From Saccharum officinarum (taxonomy: Eukaryota; Streptophyta; Magnoliopsida; Poales; Poaceae): DNA of 64,000 bases. The stretch's first letter is position 1. Every line of letters starts with the position of its first letter. The notes under the pieces were generated by a model. That model was not told the DNA's origin and ran no database searches. It worked only from the letters and a program-made list of their open reading frames with translations. The stretch covers positions 18,207,553 to 18,271,552 of the forward strand of contig CM036199.1 in NCBI GenBank assembly GCA_020631735.1, given 5' to 3'. Positions 1 to 9,826 of the stretch are shown here, piece by piece. Made by a program: the position numbers and the translations under genes.

Positions 1-225
1 TTCCTAGAATCTATGTCAGTCAAACTTTTTAAAGTTTGATCAACTTTATATAAAAGAATAGCAACATCTGTGACATGAAATGAGCACATTATGAAAATAT
101 ATTGTAAGATATATCTAATGATACTAGTTTGATATCATAAATCTTGATGATTTTTCCTATAAATTTGGTCAAAGTTTGACTTTGGACAACTCTAGAAATT
201 GATTCTTTTAGAGACAAAAGGAGTA
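1..225. repeat. Right part of a Stowaway-like MITE, cut by the window start
   Basis: AT-rich DNA with the self-complementary runs (AAACTTTTTAAAGTTTGATCAA, GTCAAAGTTTGACTTTGGAC) usual in grass Tc1/Mariner MITEs. It ends near 225 in GGAGTA, the usual Stowaway terminus plus TA target. The left end lies outside the window, so the family call is an inference. Confidence 0.5.
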
Positions 226-1389
226 CAAACGAAACGCTACAGTACCAAACAATGAATTTGGCACTGCCAAATTCGGCCAACTAAATATGGCCAAAGCCAC
301 AAAGGTGGGAGCTGGCTCGCCAGGGCTTGATCGCTGGTTCCTACGATGGCCTCCAAAGAAGGCCGGGTCAAGTCTCAAGTGGCCCTTCTCAAAAAAAAAA
401 AAGGGGTCTAAATAATTCGCAAAAAAAGGGGGGTCTAAATCTGCAACCAGGAGCTTGTTTGTCAATGTGTGTGAAGTGTGAACTAGGCTAGTTCACGATT
501 TGGTCCAGTCTCAAACTAGATAAACCATTGAAAACAAAGCCCTTGTTTCTATACTTGCCATCGTTCTAGGGAAATGGCATGGCCACCATTTCGTGTTTTT
601 TGTCATCTTGCAGTTTCTTACATCTTTACCTCTTCGGTGCCTCCTGTTTTTATACAGTGGATTGTGGGTCTTGAGGCATCGAAGCTCAAAGACGCCGGGC
701 AGGAAATCTGCCAATTCTCCCCTGGGTGCTCTGTTGTCGTTCTCCTGGACGGGATATGAGGAACCATAGCAAGTGATGGGCGTACGTGCTGTTATGACTT
801 ACGAGTAAAACAGGGCAGCTGCTGTGCTCACAGCAGTTGCTTATGAGGAAAACGTGGCGCCGTTTCTGCCTACCTGCATCTTCCAGGACACCATCAGAGC
901 AAGCGATCGCTTGCAGAATTAATATTCGACTTTGCAATTTGAAACACAGCCCGGTTATTTTTCTCATGTACTCGTCACAAAAACCCATTTAAATTACAGA
1001 GGGGAAATGACAGAATACTGTTCATATGGTCTATCACTAAACATAGTAAACTCTGAGGTTGGAGTGTTCTGATTCACATGGTAGACCCTAGCTGGCCATC
1101 TTTCATCACTACAGTGATAATAGTGTCCAGACCTCATGATTTTCCCTCAAAGTAAAGAAATACAATTGCATATTTTCGAACCAGTGGGAACATGTAACCT
1201 TTGTAAAGCAAGCATAAACTATACTCAGAGCAATGAGCAAAACAAGAGCAAAAGAAGCGCCTTGCCTTGCTGAAACATCGAGAAAGAACTTAGAAACCAA
1301 GGGACCAGCAAGGTTCCAAAGGCCTGAATGAAGATCACAGTTTTTTTTTGTGGAAAAAAAGAACAGTTGTGAATGGAGCAGTTGACCCT
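226..1389. other. Intergenic, no gene recognised
   Basis: I see no coding exon with convincing codon structure or homology on either strand. Short open frames here lack recognisable domains. Poly-A and poly-G runs lie near 390-435. Confidence 0.5.
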
Positions 1390-1397
1390 ACACTGAG

Positions 1398-1557
1398 GAA
1401 TTTTTTTTATTTTTAGCCAAAATTTGAAACAAATTTTAAATTTAACCCGCATTTGAAATTTATTTTAAATCTAACCCGTTTGGCCCCGCCACCATGCATG
1501 GCGGGGCAAATGCACTGAACCCCGCCATGCATGGTGGCGGGGTGCAGGTCCCACGTG
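1398..1557 (+). repeat. Left terminal inverted repeat of the MULE
   Basis: Matches the reverse complement of 19470-19631 with only small differences, mainly in poly-T length. An AT-rich outer 85 bp is followed by two GC-rich palindromes (1484-1506, 1520-1542) and a shared CAGGTCCCACGTGG block. Confidence 0.9.
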
Positions 1558-1641
1558 GCACGCTGTAGGCCAGCGTGGAAAGGAGTACCCCGCCATGAAT
1601 CATGGCGGGGTACCCCTAACCCGCCATGAATCATGGCGGGG
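1484..1641. repeat. Array of four CCCCGCCATG...CATGGCGGGG palindromes, left end
   Basis: Four near-perfect palindromes of 22-23 bp at 1484-1506, 1520-1542, 1588-1610 and 1620-1641 share CCCCGCC and GGCGGGG arms around an ATGCAT or ATGAATCAT centre. The first two lie in the TIR and the last two just inside it. Repeated sites at both ends of a transposon are plausible transposase or host-factor binding sites; that role is inferred. Confidence 0.8.
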
Positions 1642-2035
1642 TACAAGTCCGCCCATTTAAAAGCCCGGGCACTTCTTGTTTTTGGCCATTCATCCATTCC
1701 ATTTCCCGCAGCGCCCGTCCCCGTCCCCTCCCCTCGGCGCCCGTCCCCGTCCCCGCCCCAGGACCGAGCTCCCTCCCCTCGGCGCCCGTCCCGCCTAGGG
1801 CACCTCCCCGTCGGCTACCGGCCTATCGTCGGACCTTGTTCCGGCCACCCCTTCTCTGCGTCGATCGTTGTAGTATGTTTGATTAATGTAGTTAGTAAAG
1901 TTATATTAGTTTTTATCGTATTGATATTGTACATTATATAAGTGATATGTGTTTTCTGTAGAAATCATTTCGTGTTATTAGATAGAGGACTCGTATCGTG
2001 AGTTGATTTGGAGGAAAAAGAGTCGTCCTAGAGAG

Positions 2036-3887
2036 ATGTACCCCGACGTGTCTTGCAAGGATGTGCCCGTTCCTCCCAAGGAACCTTTCCCTAACTGTGA
2101 CTGTGGTCATCCGGCGCACGTGAGCCAGTCGAGACATCCAGACACTGCGGCTCGTTGCTTCTACACATGTTATAGTTGTAGCGTAAGTAATTGTGCCCTT
2201 TGTTTTTCTTATTGATTTCTGATGTTGTATTCGCGATGAGATAATTCGAACTTTTTTTTGTAGCCGTACTTCCGGTGCTTTTTCTTCCAATGGATCGACG
2301 GTCCGGACAAGTTTGACCCAAGGATTCTCCTTTTCTACCCCGGCATTGATCATTGCAAGCGTGAGGTGTTTACTCGCTGGGTTCCGCCCCCTCCTAACCC
2401 TCCTCCTATGACGGAGGAAGAGAAGGCCGTAGCATCGGCACGCCGGCTCGAGGATCCTCCAAATTGCCTTTGCGGAGAGCAAGCCGTGATAAACCCACGC
2501 AATGAACAAGAGTTCATTTGTCCTCTACGATATGAGGTAAGGTTTGAGTGAACCTTGGAATGTCATGTCATATATGTGTGTTTTACTGTTTTGATTTTGT
2601 AGGATCATGATTATCCCAAGTGCCGTTTCAAGGAATGGGTCTATGGTCCAAAGAGCCATTGGTCGGAGCCGGAGAAGAATGAGGAGGTGCCAGACTGGAA
2701 GAAGAAGAGGAGGTCTATTGCGCCTCCTGTGATGTGCAAATGTGGTGTTGAAGCTAGCTACGGCCTTGTCCCTTCAGGCCTTGGGATTGGGCACTTCTGT
2801 GGCCACATGATCGATTATGACGAGGTTTGCTAGGACTGTTGACACTTAGTGCTAATGTTTTATTTTGTTTGCTTTTGTACGCTAACTTTGTATTCATCTA
2901 TTTGTTGCAACAGAGCACTCAGAAATGCAAATGGGAATCATATGATGATGTGTATAAGTTCAAGGATGAGTATAAGACAAAGGTAGCACTTCGCAAGATG
3001 AGAGGATATCCTGCAAACTACGTCACTGATTTCGTTAAGAACCATAAGAAGAAAATGCTACGACGGGCCCAAGACCTGCGTGTTCGTAACCCGGAGAGTA
3101 TTTGCGTGGAAGAAGTGGTACGAGCAAAAGAAGAAGGATGTAGAGGAGTACCAGGCACGGAAGGCTGAAGAGGATGCAAGGAAGGCTGCAGAGGAGGCTG
3201 CGAGAGCGGAGATGCAAGGCTTGAACGATACTATTGACTCATTATGTGCGAGTGAGTCATTGCATTTTTGAAAACTCAATCTTCTTTGTTTGACTGTCAA
3301 TAAAGTCATTGCAAAGATCGTGTTAATTTTTTGCATTTTGTACTTGCAGAGATTGGATGCACCGGCAACTGGCAAGCAGATGTGGCTCGTGCTAGATACA
3401 CGGAGAATAGGACACTAAAGCGGGACGCAGGAGTTGCTGGCACCGCAAGCCGTCCGATTGTGGTTGAAGAGGAGGCCGAGCCGGAGGAAGACGACGACAC
3501 CGGGAGGATAGGCGAGCTCATTCGTCTAGCCGAAGAATTGGGCTACCCTCAGGATGAGGATGCCTACGACATGGGAAGGATAGCCGAGCTACTTCGTCTT
3601 GCAGAGGAGTTAGGACCGATGCCAAGGAGGATGTTGAATTAGAGGAGGGTCAGGCAGCGTACCATAGCCATAAGACACCGCTGTTCGACGCATGGGGGCC
3701 AATAGACATGACCGAAGAAGAGGCCGAGTTGTACTCTCAGGCCGCGGACGAGGCGGAGGCGGCTTACTACCGGCGTCAGGCCACTCAGGCCAAGGCAGTC
3801 GAGGCCAGCAAGGGTAAGGAGGTTGTAGTGGAGGATTCAGAGTCCGAAGACGAGTTGCTTACGCAGTGGTGCACACAATTTGATTGA
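2036..3887 (+). pseudogene. MULE-borne GRF-like zinc-finger protein gene, two frameshifts
   Basis: Five exons fit splice sites and phase: 2036-2182, 2264-2536, 2603-2824, 2914-3251 and 3350-3887, all GT-AG. The start is the ATG at 2036. The first two exons give CDCGHPAHVSQSRHP then RCFYTCYSC and YFRCFFFQWID, the C-x-CG ... FY-x-C ... C-FF-W-D pattern of GRF-type zinc fingers. Two further Cys modules follow (NCLCGEQAV and MCKCGVEASYG), then a charged, probably coiled-coil stretch rich in Lys, Glu and Ala, and an acidic C-terminus. Two frame breaks are visible: near 3106, where one GC of a GCGC seems lost, and near 3618, where one G of a G run seems lost. It starts from the left TIR and converges on the transposase gene, so it belongs to the element. 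It may be an accessory protein comparable in position to MURB of MuDR, though I see no sequence relation to MURB. The lesions could also be assembly errors. Confidence 0.7.
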
Positions 3888-4124
3888 CGTACAAGTGTTA
3901 TTGTAATAATTTGCATTGTCACGTCTTCACGTCGTCGTTGTTAGTGTTTGTCATTTGTAGTGGCTTAGAAACTTTGTGTGGTGTAGTTTGTCAGTGTTGT
4001 ACTTTAAAACATGTCATTGTAATAATTTTCATTATCACATCTTCATTCGTTTCATTTGTTGGTCCACTCACTAAGATTGTTGTGTGGTTTATCCGTGTAG
4101 TTTATAAATGCAGTTTCTTAGTGC

Positions 4125-4196
4125 AGTTCCTGCATGCCCGCAGTTTCAGGGCCACCCCGCCATGGGGGGCCCTGAAACTCCGGGCACGCAGGAACT
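4125..4196. repeat. 29-bp-arm hairpin between the two convergent MULE genes
   Basis: Arms at 4125-4153 and 4168-4196 are complementary at 27 of 29 positions, enclosing a 14-base loop (ACCCCGCCATGGGG) that itself resembles the palindromes in the TIRs. It lies downstream of the plus-strand stop at 3887 and beyond the last minus-strand exon. Confidence 0.85.
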
Positions 4197-4401
4197 ATGC
4201 CTACATTTTGCGTCAGCTGAGCGTGACAAATACAGACATGCCATGTTGAGTCATTTACAGCAAGTTTACGGAAGCCATGGCACGAAGAATTGCGTTTACG
4301 CCAAAGATTAAACGAGTGTTACCAACTACATGAGTCCAATCGAAATAACTATGATAACTATGATAACATGTGTCCGGCGCCTGCTAAATATGACTACTGT
4401 A

Positions 4402-6453
4402 CTAATCGTCAGGGGTGTAGGGGTCTCGCGGTCTCCGTTGCCTCCTCGGATTCGTAGGGACCACGTTGCTTCTCCAGCCAACGTCTGTGCGGTCCCGTTG
4501 CTGCCTCTCGCGCTGCCGCCTATGTCCACGATCGAACTGCTAAAGCACGGATGAGGAGCCCGCGCCTCTATCTTGCAACCCTGAACCTGCCTGTTTGAAA
4601 AAACAAAGACAACATTAATAACATTAGAACAATTAATAACGTTATAAAATGACAAAGACAAGTAAATTTGAAGATTAAAATATCATAAATGCATGTTTAT
4701 AATATAAACCACCTCTTGTCTCGCCCGCCTATGAAATCTAGCGTTATGACCAGGATTCTTGCAAATGAAGCAAAGGTTCTGCGCACGTTCTTCGTCAAAG
4801 TCCCCGCCTCCATACATGTCGGCGTCGTAACCTTTCATATTGTCCATATCGCCTTTCAGTCGCTTCTTCTTCCTCCTTCCCTTCCCTACCTTCTTCAGGT
4901 CCGGATAAGGTGCGTAGTCCTCACCATAATATGGAGGCCACTGCGACTCGTCAAGGTATGGCTCGAAACTCTTCTCCCAAACTTTGAGGGTGTTGGCACG
5001 GAGATACAAGGGTGACATGTATGGTGCAACTGTGTGGTCAAAACCTCTAAGCCAACAAGAGGTGATCATGTGTGAGCACGGGGCATGCATGATCTGAGGG
5101 ACATTGCAACTGCATTCTACTTTATCAAGATCGACACGGTACGTTCGGCCACCAAATCGTTCGCCGCCCAGGTTTGTGCCCCCTCTAGCTCGTACGCAGA
5201 AAACAAGCATGTCCCGTCCATAAGCCTCGGCAACCTGTTGTTTGGCCAATTCCTCAGCCTCCTTCAAATATTCGTGTGCAGCCTTCCCCCATCTTCCAAG
5301 CTCCTCTTCATTCCTCAGGGCTAGGCCATACCGCTTAACAAAATACTCATTGCACTTTCTAAAAGAGAACTCAACAATACCAGACACTGGGAGAGATCGA
5401 ACGCCTTTGAACACACGATTGAAAGACTCAGAGGAGTTTGTTGTCATGATGTCGTACTGGAAGCCGTCCTCATCATATGCTAATGCCCACTTGGCTTTAT
5501 TTTCCATCTGCTGGTCTAACCATGCCTTGCCAGCTTGGTTGAGCATCTTCTCTAGTTCTGCCATAGTCTCATTGAACTCGCGTTCCGTACGTTTATTACA
5601 AAGCTCCTTTAACTTGTCAGCCACATCCTTCTTGCGTTGACGCCGCCAGAAATTGGCGGCAAAATGCCGCATGCACCAACGGTGCACTAGGGGCGGGTGA
5701 CCATCAATGTGTTCACCGGCTGCATTAACAATTCCAATGTGACGGTCTGAAATCAGACAAATGGTGCGAGAAGGGCCAAGCACATGAACACGGAGCAGAC
5801 GCATAAACCATGACCATGAATCATTATTTTCCCCCTCTGCCAAAGCAAAAGTCATTGGCACTATCTGGTTCTCTGGGTCTACAACAACAGCCATCATCAA
5901 TGTGCCCCTGTATTTACTGGTGAGGAACGTGTCATCAACAAGAACAATTGGCCGACAATACTGAAATGCATGTTTGCACTGATCGAAATACCAGAACACA
6001 CGGTACAGAATATGCCTCAATGGGTTCTGAAGATACAACCCTCCTGTGTATATGAACGATCTCATGCCAGGGTTGAAGTGTTCCATCGCACACAAAATGC
6101 GTGGAACCCTGTTATAGGCTTCCTCCCAGCTACCCCAGCGAATTGCCAGGGCAATTTGCTTTGCCCGCCAAGCCTTTCCATACGTGATCTCATACCCAAC
6201 AAATGTGACTATGGTCTCCTGCAAGAAAGACACCGATACGTCGTTGTCCTTATCTACAAGACCCAATATACGATGGGCTAGGTACCGAGCCGTAAACTGC
6301 GGATGGTACCTTTTACCCTCATTAGTTTGGCATCTGTGCGGCTGTTCCACTGAAGTTACCTTCCACTTACCATCACTCTGCCTCTTTCGTGTATTCAACT
6401 TCCACGAGCACGGGAATCCAGCCTTACATAATATGTGGAATTTTACCTCCTTG
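4402..6453 (-). pseudogene. MULE transposase, catalytic and C-terminal part (split by the copia insertion)
   Basis: An open frame of about 570 codons (4683-6398, open up to the insertion at 6453) contains the MULE DDE core. The first Asp is in LVDDTFLTSKYRG, the second in LISDRHIG, and the Glu in NSSESFNRVFKG; the conserved HRWCMRHFAANF segment lies between. A SWIM zinc finger (CSCNVPQIMHAPCSH) and a C-terminal knuckle (CFICKNPGHNARFH, CCHH rather than CCHC) follow. A further 3' exon is likely at about 4402-4547: past a CTTTAG acceptor an Arg-rich frame opens and stops at 4402. The N-terminal part lies 11 kb away at 17421-18404, and the insertion falls between a DK and an E codon of the MuDR-type N-terminal domain. 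Role: cut-and-paste transposase acting on the TIRs. This gene cannot make the full protein. Confidence 0.9.
6449..6453. other. Target-site duplication CCTTG (left) of the copia element
   Basis: CCTTG directly precedes the LTR end at 6454 and is repeated directly after the other LTR at 17421-17425. A 5-bp duplication is standard for LTR retrotransposon integration. Confidence 0.95.
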
Positions 6454-8711
6454 TGTAAGGTCCTAGATGGCTAGAGGGGGGGGTGAATAGCCTATAAAAA
6501 TTCTACAATCACCACTAAGCAAACTTGTTAGAATAACAAACGGCGTAAAGCGAGTTTTGCTTAGCCAAAGGTTGTGATGCAAGCCTCCTATCCACAAGTC
6601 TAGTAGATTATGATCTCTAGTTCACACAAGTACTATGTCACTAAATTTACACTAGAGAACAAGCTAACAACACTACTAGCCAAGCTACTACTAGAGCAAC
6701 ACAAGATAATCTAGTAAAGATAAGTGCAAGAGATAGGATTGTGAATCTTATACCGACGGTGGAGTGAAGATGTTGCCAATCACCAAGATGATATACAATC
6801 AATTAATATTGACAACAACACAATATGTAGACCAATCACCGGGAGACAAGAGACACAATATTTTTGTTCACCCGGTGTTCACTTGTGCACCGACAAGCTA
6901 CGTCACCGGTTGTGTCGACCAACACTTAGATGGTTCCTCGGTGTGACCCTCAAGTCACTTGCCCCTCAAGGCACGCCCCGCAAGGCACCGCAAGACTCCA
7001 CTCTCAAGTGAGGTAACTCAATGACACGCGCAATGTAATAGAGTTGCTTTTGGCGTCCCGCCGAGGAAAGCACAAGAACCTCTTACAATCAACCGGAGGT
7101 GGCCAAGAACAATCACCTTCTCTTGCCAACGCCTCCAACAATCTCCAAGCCGGCTAGGAGCGGTACTCTCCAAGAGTAACAAGAAATCCACCGGCCAAAC
7201 CACCCACAAGTGCCACTAGATGCCCTCAAGCTATGCAATGCACTTTGGGATCACTCAATCTCACTTTTGATTTGCAATCAAGCAAGAGAGATGAGTGGGA
7301 GGAGTTGTTCTAGCTCAAAGGATGCACAAGTATGTTAGAAATAGCAAGCCCCCTCCCCAAGGGCCGGCCAACGAGTATTTATAAGCAACCCATCCAAATA
7401 GAGCCGTTACAACTCCACTCACGATTTTCGCGGGACCACCGGACGCACCGGTGGTAACTGACCGGACGCGCTCAACCGCGTCCGGTGCCCCTGCGACGTC
7501 CACGTGTTCACCGAATTCAAATTCGTCCGTTAGATCTTCCAACGGTCACTGTGCGCCAACGGTCAAACGACCCACCGGACGCGCTGTTGCGAACCACCGG
7601 ACGCGCCGGTGCGCACAGTACCCGCGCCCGCGAAGACAAGACCGGACGCGCTCCTCGCAACCACCGGACGCCACAGTAACCGCGTCCGGTGCGAGTCCAG
7701 TAAGCACCCTGGACCACCGGACGCGTCCGATGGTGTAGGACCGGACGCGCACCGCGTCCGATGACTTCGTGACTCGCTGTTCGCCAGACCGGACGCGCCG
7801 GTCCCGTGGGTCACCGGACGCGCCGGTGCCAAACCCTAGCTCGCGCGCCTGACGCTCGTGCTGCACTGACCGGACGCGCCGGTCGAAACAGACAGCGTCC
7901 GGTGCAGCGTCCGGTGCTGCGACCGGTCACCTCTGTGACCGCGTTCGCCTCCGTTTCTTTTCCGACTACCGGCGCAATGGAAAATAGGCATTTCATTTCC
8001 CCGAAATCGCCTGAATCCCGCGCTCGCACGCTCGGCGGGAGGGAGAGAGGAACCCAAACCTCTCTATACCCGCAAACCACAGCGCGACCAACGCCACCTT
8101 TGCAAATGTGCCAACACCATCAAGTGTACATCTCCATGTGCTTGTGTGTTAGCATTTTCTCAATCATTTTCAAAGGTTTTCCAGTTAGCTCACTAGGCCC
8201 TACATGCAATGCACTTCATGAATTCACCTAGTGGCACCCGTGCATCGAATAACCGATAAGACTTCCCCTCTTAATAGTTCGGCTATCGATCCTAAACCAC
8301 TCACACCCTCTATGGTGTCTTGAGTGTAAAACAAAATGGCCCTATGGTTATACCTTTGCCTTGAGCCCCTTTTGTTTCTCCAAAAGATATGATCCACTTC
8401 ATATCATCACATGACCGTCTCGATCCATCGACCTTGACTTCACTTGCTCTTCACCGTTGCATCGGTCCGTCGGCGCCAAGTCTCGCTCAAGCTTCACCAT
8501 CGCATGGTCCCTCGCTTCGAAGCCTCGACTTGCCCTTCACCTTCACAACCGGTCCATCGAGCCAAGCCTCATCTTGGTCTTCATCATCTTGGTCACATGA
8601 GTCAATGTCATGTCTCATATGCAATGACCACCTTTATCTAAATCATCCACTTAGATACAAAGGTTAGTCCTAGGTTTCATCAATTAGCCAAAACCAAACT
8701 AGGGACTTTCA
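6454..8711 (-). repeat. 3' LTR of the copia element (2,258 bp)
   Basis: Reads TGAAAGTCCC...GGACCTTACA on the minus strand. It differs from the other LTR by one G in a poly-G run near 6480, an A/G near 6632, one C in a C run near 7355, and a G/A in a CpG near 7719. The CpG-rich block is at about 7435-7930, and the TATA-like TTATAAATA on the minus strand is at 7376-7384. Confidence 0.95.
7435..7930. repeat. CpG-dense cluster of CCGGACGCG motifs inside the LTR
   Basis: About fourteen copies of ACCGGACGCG or its complement CGCGTCCGGT occur in roughly 500 bp, several as full palindromes such as CACCGGACGCGCCGGTG. The same block is at 16144-16639 in the other LTR. Palindromic, CpG-rich promoter repeats are known for Sirevirus LTRs. 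The block lies just upstream of the TATA-like site in the transcribed direction. Confidence 0.85.
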
Positions 8712-8726
8712 ATCTCCCCCTTTTTG
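8712..8726 (-). other. Polypurine tract next to the 3' LTR
   Basis: On the minus strand AAAAAGGGGGAGAT directly abuts the 3' LTR start (TGAAAG). It would prime plus-strand synthesis. Extra PPT-like AGGGGGAG tracts lie upstream at 8856-8863, 9301-9308 and 9366-9373. Confidence 0.9.
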
Positions 8727-9826
8727 GTAATTGATGACAACCCTCACAAAGATGATTTTGATAATAAAAGTTTTGAACTTGTCATACTTGTCCAATCGTT
8801 TTGCTCATAAGTAAAGTTTGGACAATTATCACAAGCTCGGTTTTGGTAGCATTAGCTCCCCCTACATATGTGCATAGAGTTTGGATTGAAAGCTTTGCAC
8901 ATATGCATAGATAGAAGTGTTGGGAGAGTAATTCTACCAAAATGATGCTAAGGTGTAAGAAATGGACCTTTGAAGCGTGATACCAATCGGAGTTGCCTTT
9001 TACACCATCCTTAGCATCATGAAGTAACTAGACATCCATCAAAACTCAAGAACCCCGTGAGATCAACATTATATGCAAAGGTTCTTGGACTACTTGTAAA
9101 GCTAACCACTTGTAAGGCTTTAGGCAAGTCTAGATACCACATATAAACTATTCCTATGCATGCTAGTAGATCATTTCATCATCCAATTTCTATACTAGCA
9201 TTGCACCACACAAGCATGTATATTGAATTTAAATACATGTGCAATGAGCAAGTCATATGAGAATGCACAAACAAATGCAACAACTTTGTTTATGAGCTTG
9301 CTCCCCCTACTTGTGTGCATCAATAAATTTATTTACCCCTTTATCATGTTGAATCATCTTTTTCTCTCCCCCTTTGTCAACAACTTACCCAAAAATGGGA
9401 TCAAATTGTGGAGAGAAGAAAAATGTTTGATGGAGTAGGTTAAAATTTATCAAATTTGGTTTAACCTAGAACACTTGCCAAAGATATTTAATTCGATTTG
9501 AACCAAAAACAAGCTTCTTCACACCTCCTAATAAGGGTTATCTTGCCTATGTTGAATTAAACACTTATAGCAAATCTTCTAGTTTCAACACTAGGTTTGC
9601 AAGCTCACAATCATGTCATATGCCACCACTAGATCAAAACAAACATAGAGGCAATAGTGGTAACATATATCCATCAAATTCATTTGATTTATCATGAATG
9701 CTCATGCATACCACTTATTATGTCTACATGCTCTAGCAAGTCCTTAGCATAGGATGAATGACATGTCAATCAACTTTACCTTGCAATGTCGAAGGAGAGG
9801 CATGTCAATAAGTGAGTGGGGTGCAT
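8727..9826. other. Non-coding spacer between pol and the 3' LTR
   Basis: 1.1 kb with no substantial reading frame on the minus strand. Some Sireviruses carry an env-like frame here; I do not see one. It holds three polypurine-like tracts. Confidence 0.6.

Noticed and set aside
4689..6474. Plus-strand frames across the transposase region
   Set aside because: Shadows of the minus-strand transposase, which has DDE, SWIM and knuckle motifs.
7435..7930. Regular short repeats resembling a CRISPR-like array
   Set aside because: Spacing is irregular, the motif is palindromic and lies inside a plant LTR; it is a promoter CpG cluster.
8727..9826. Possible env-like gene after pol
   Set aside because: No minus-strand frame of meaningful length or with membrane features is present.
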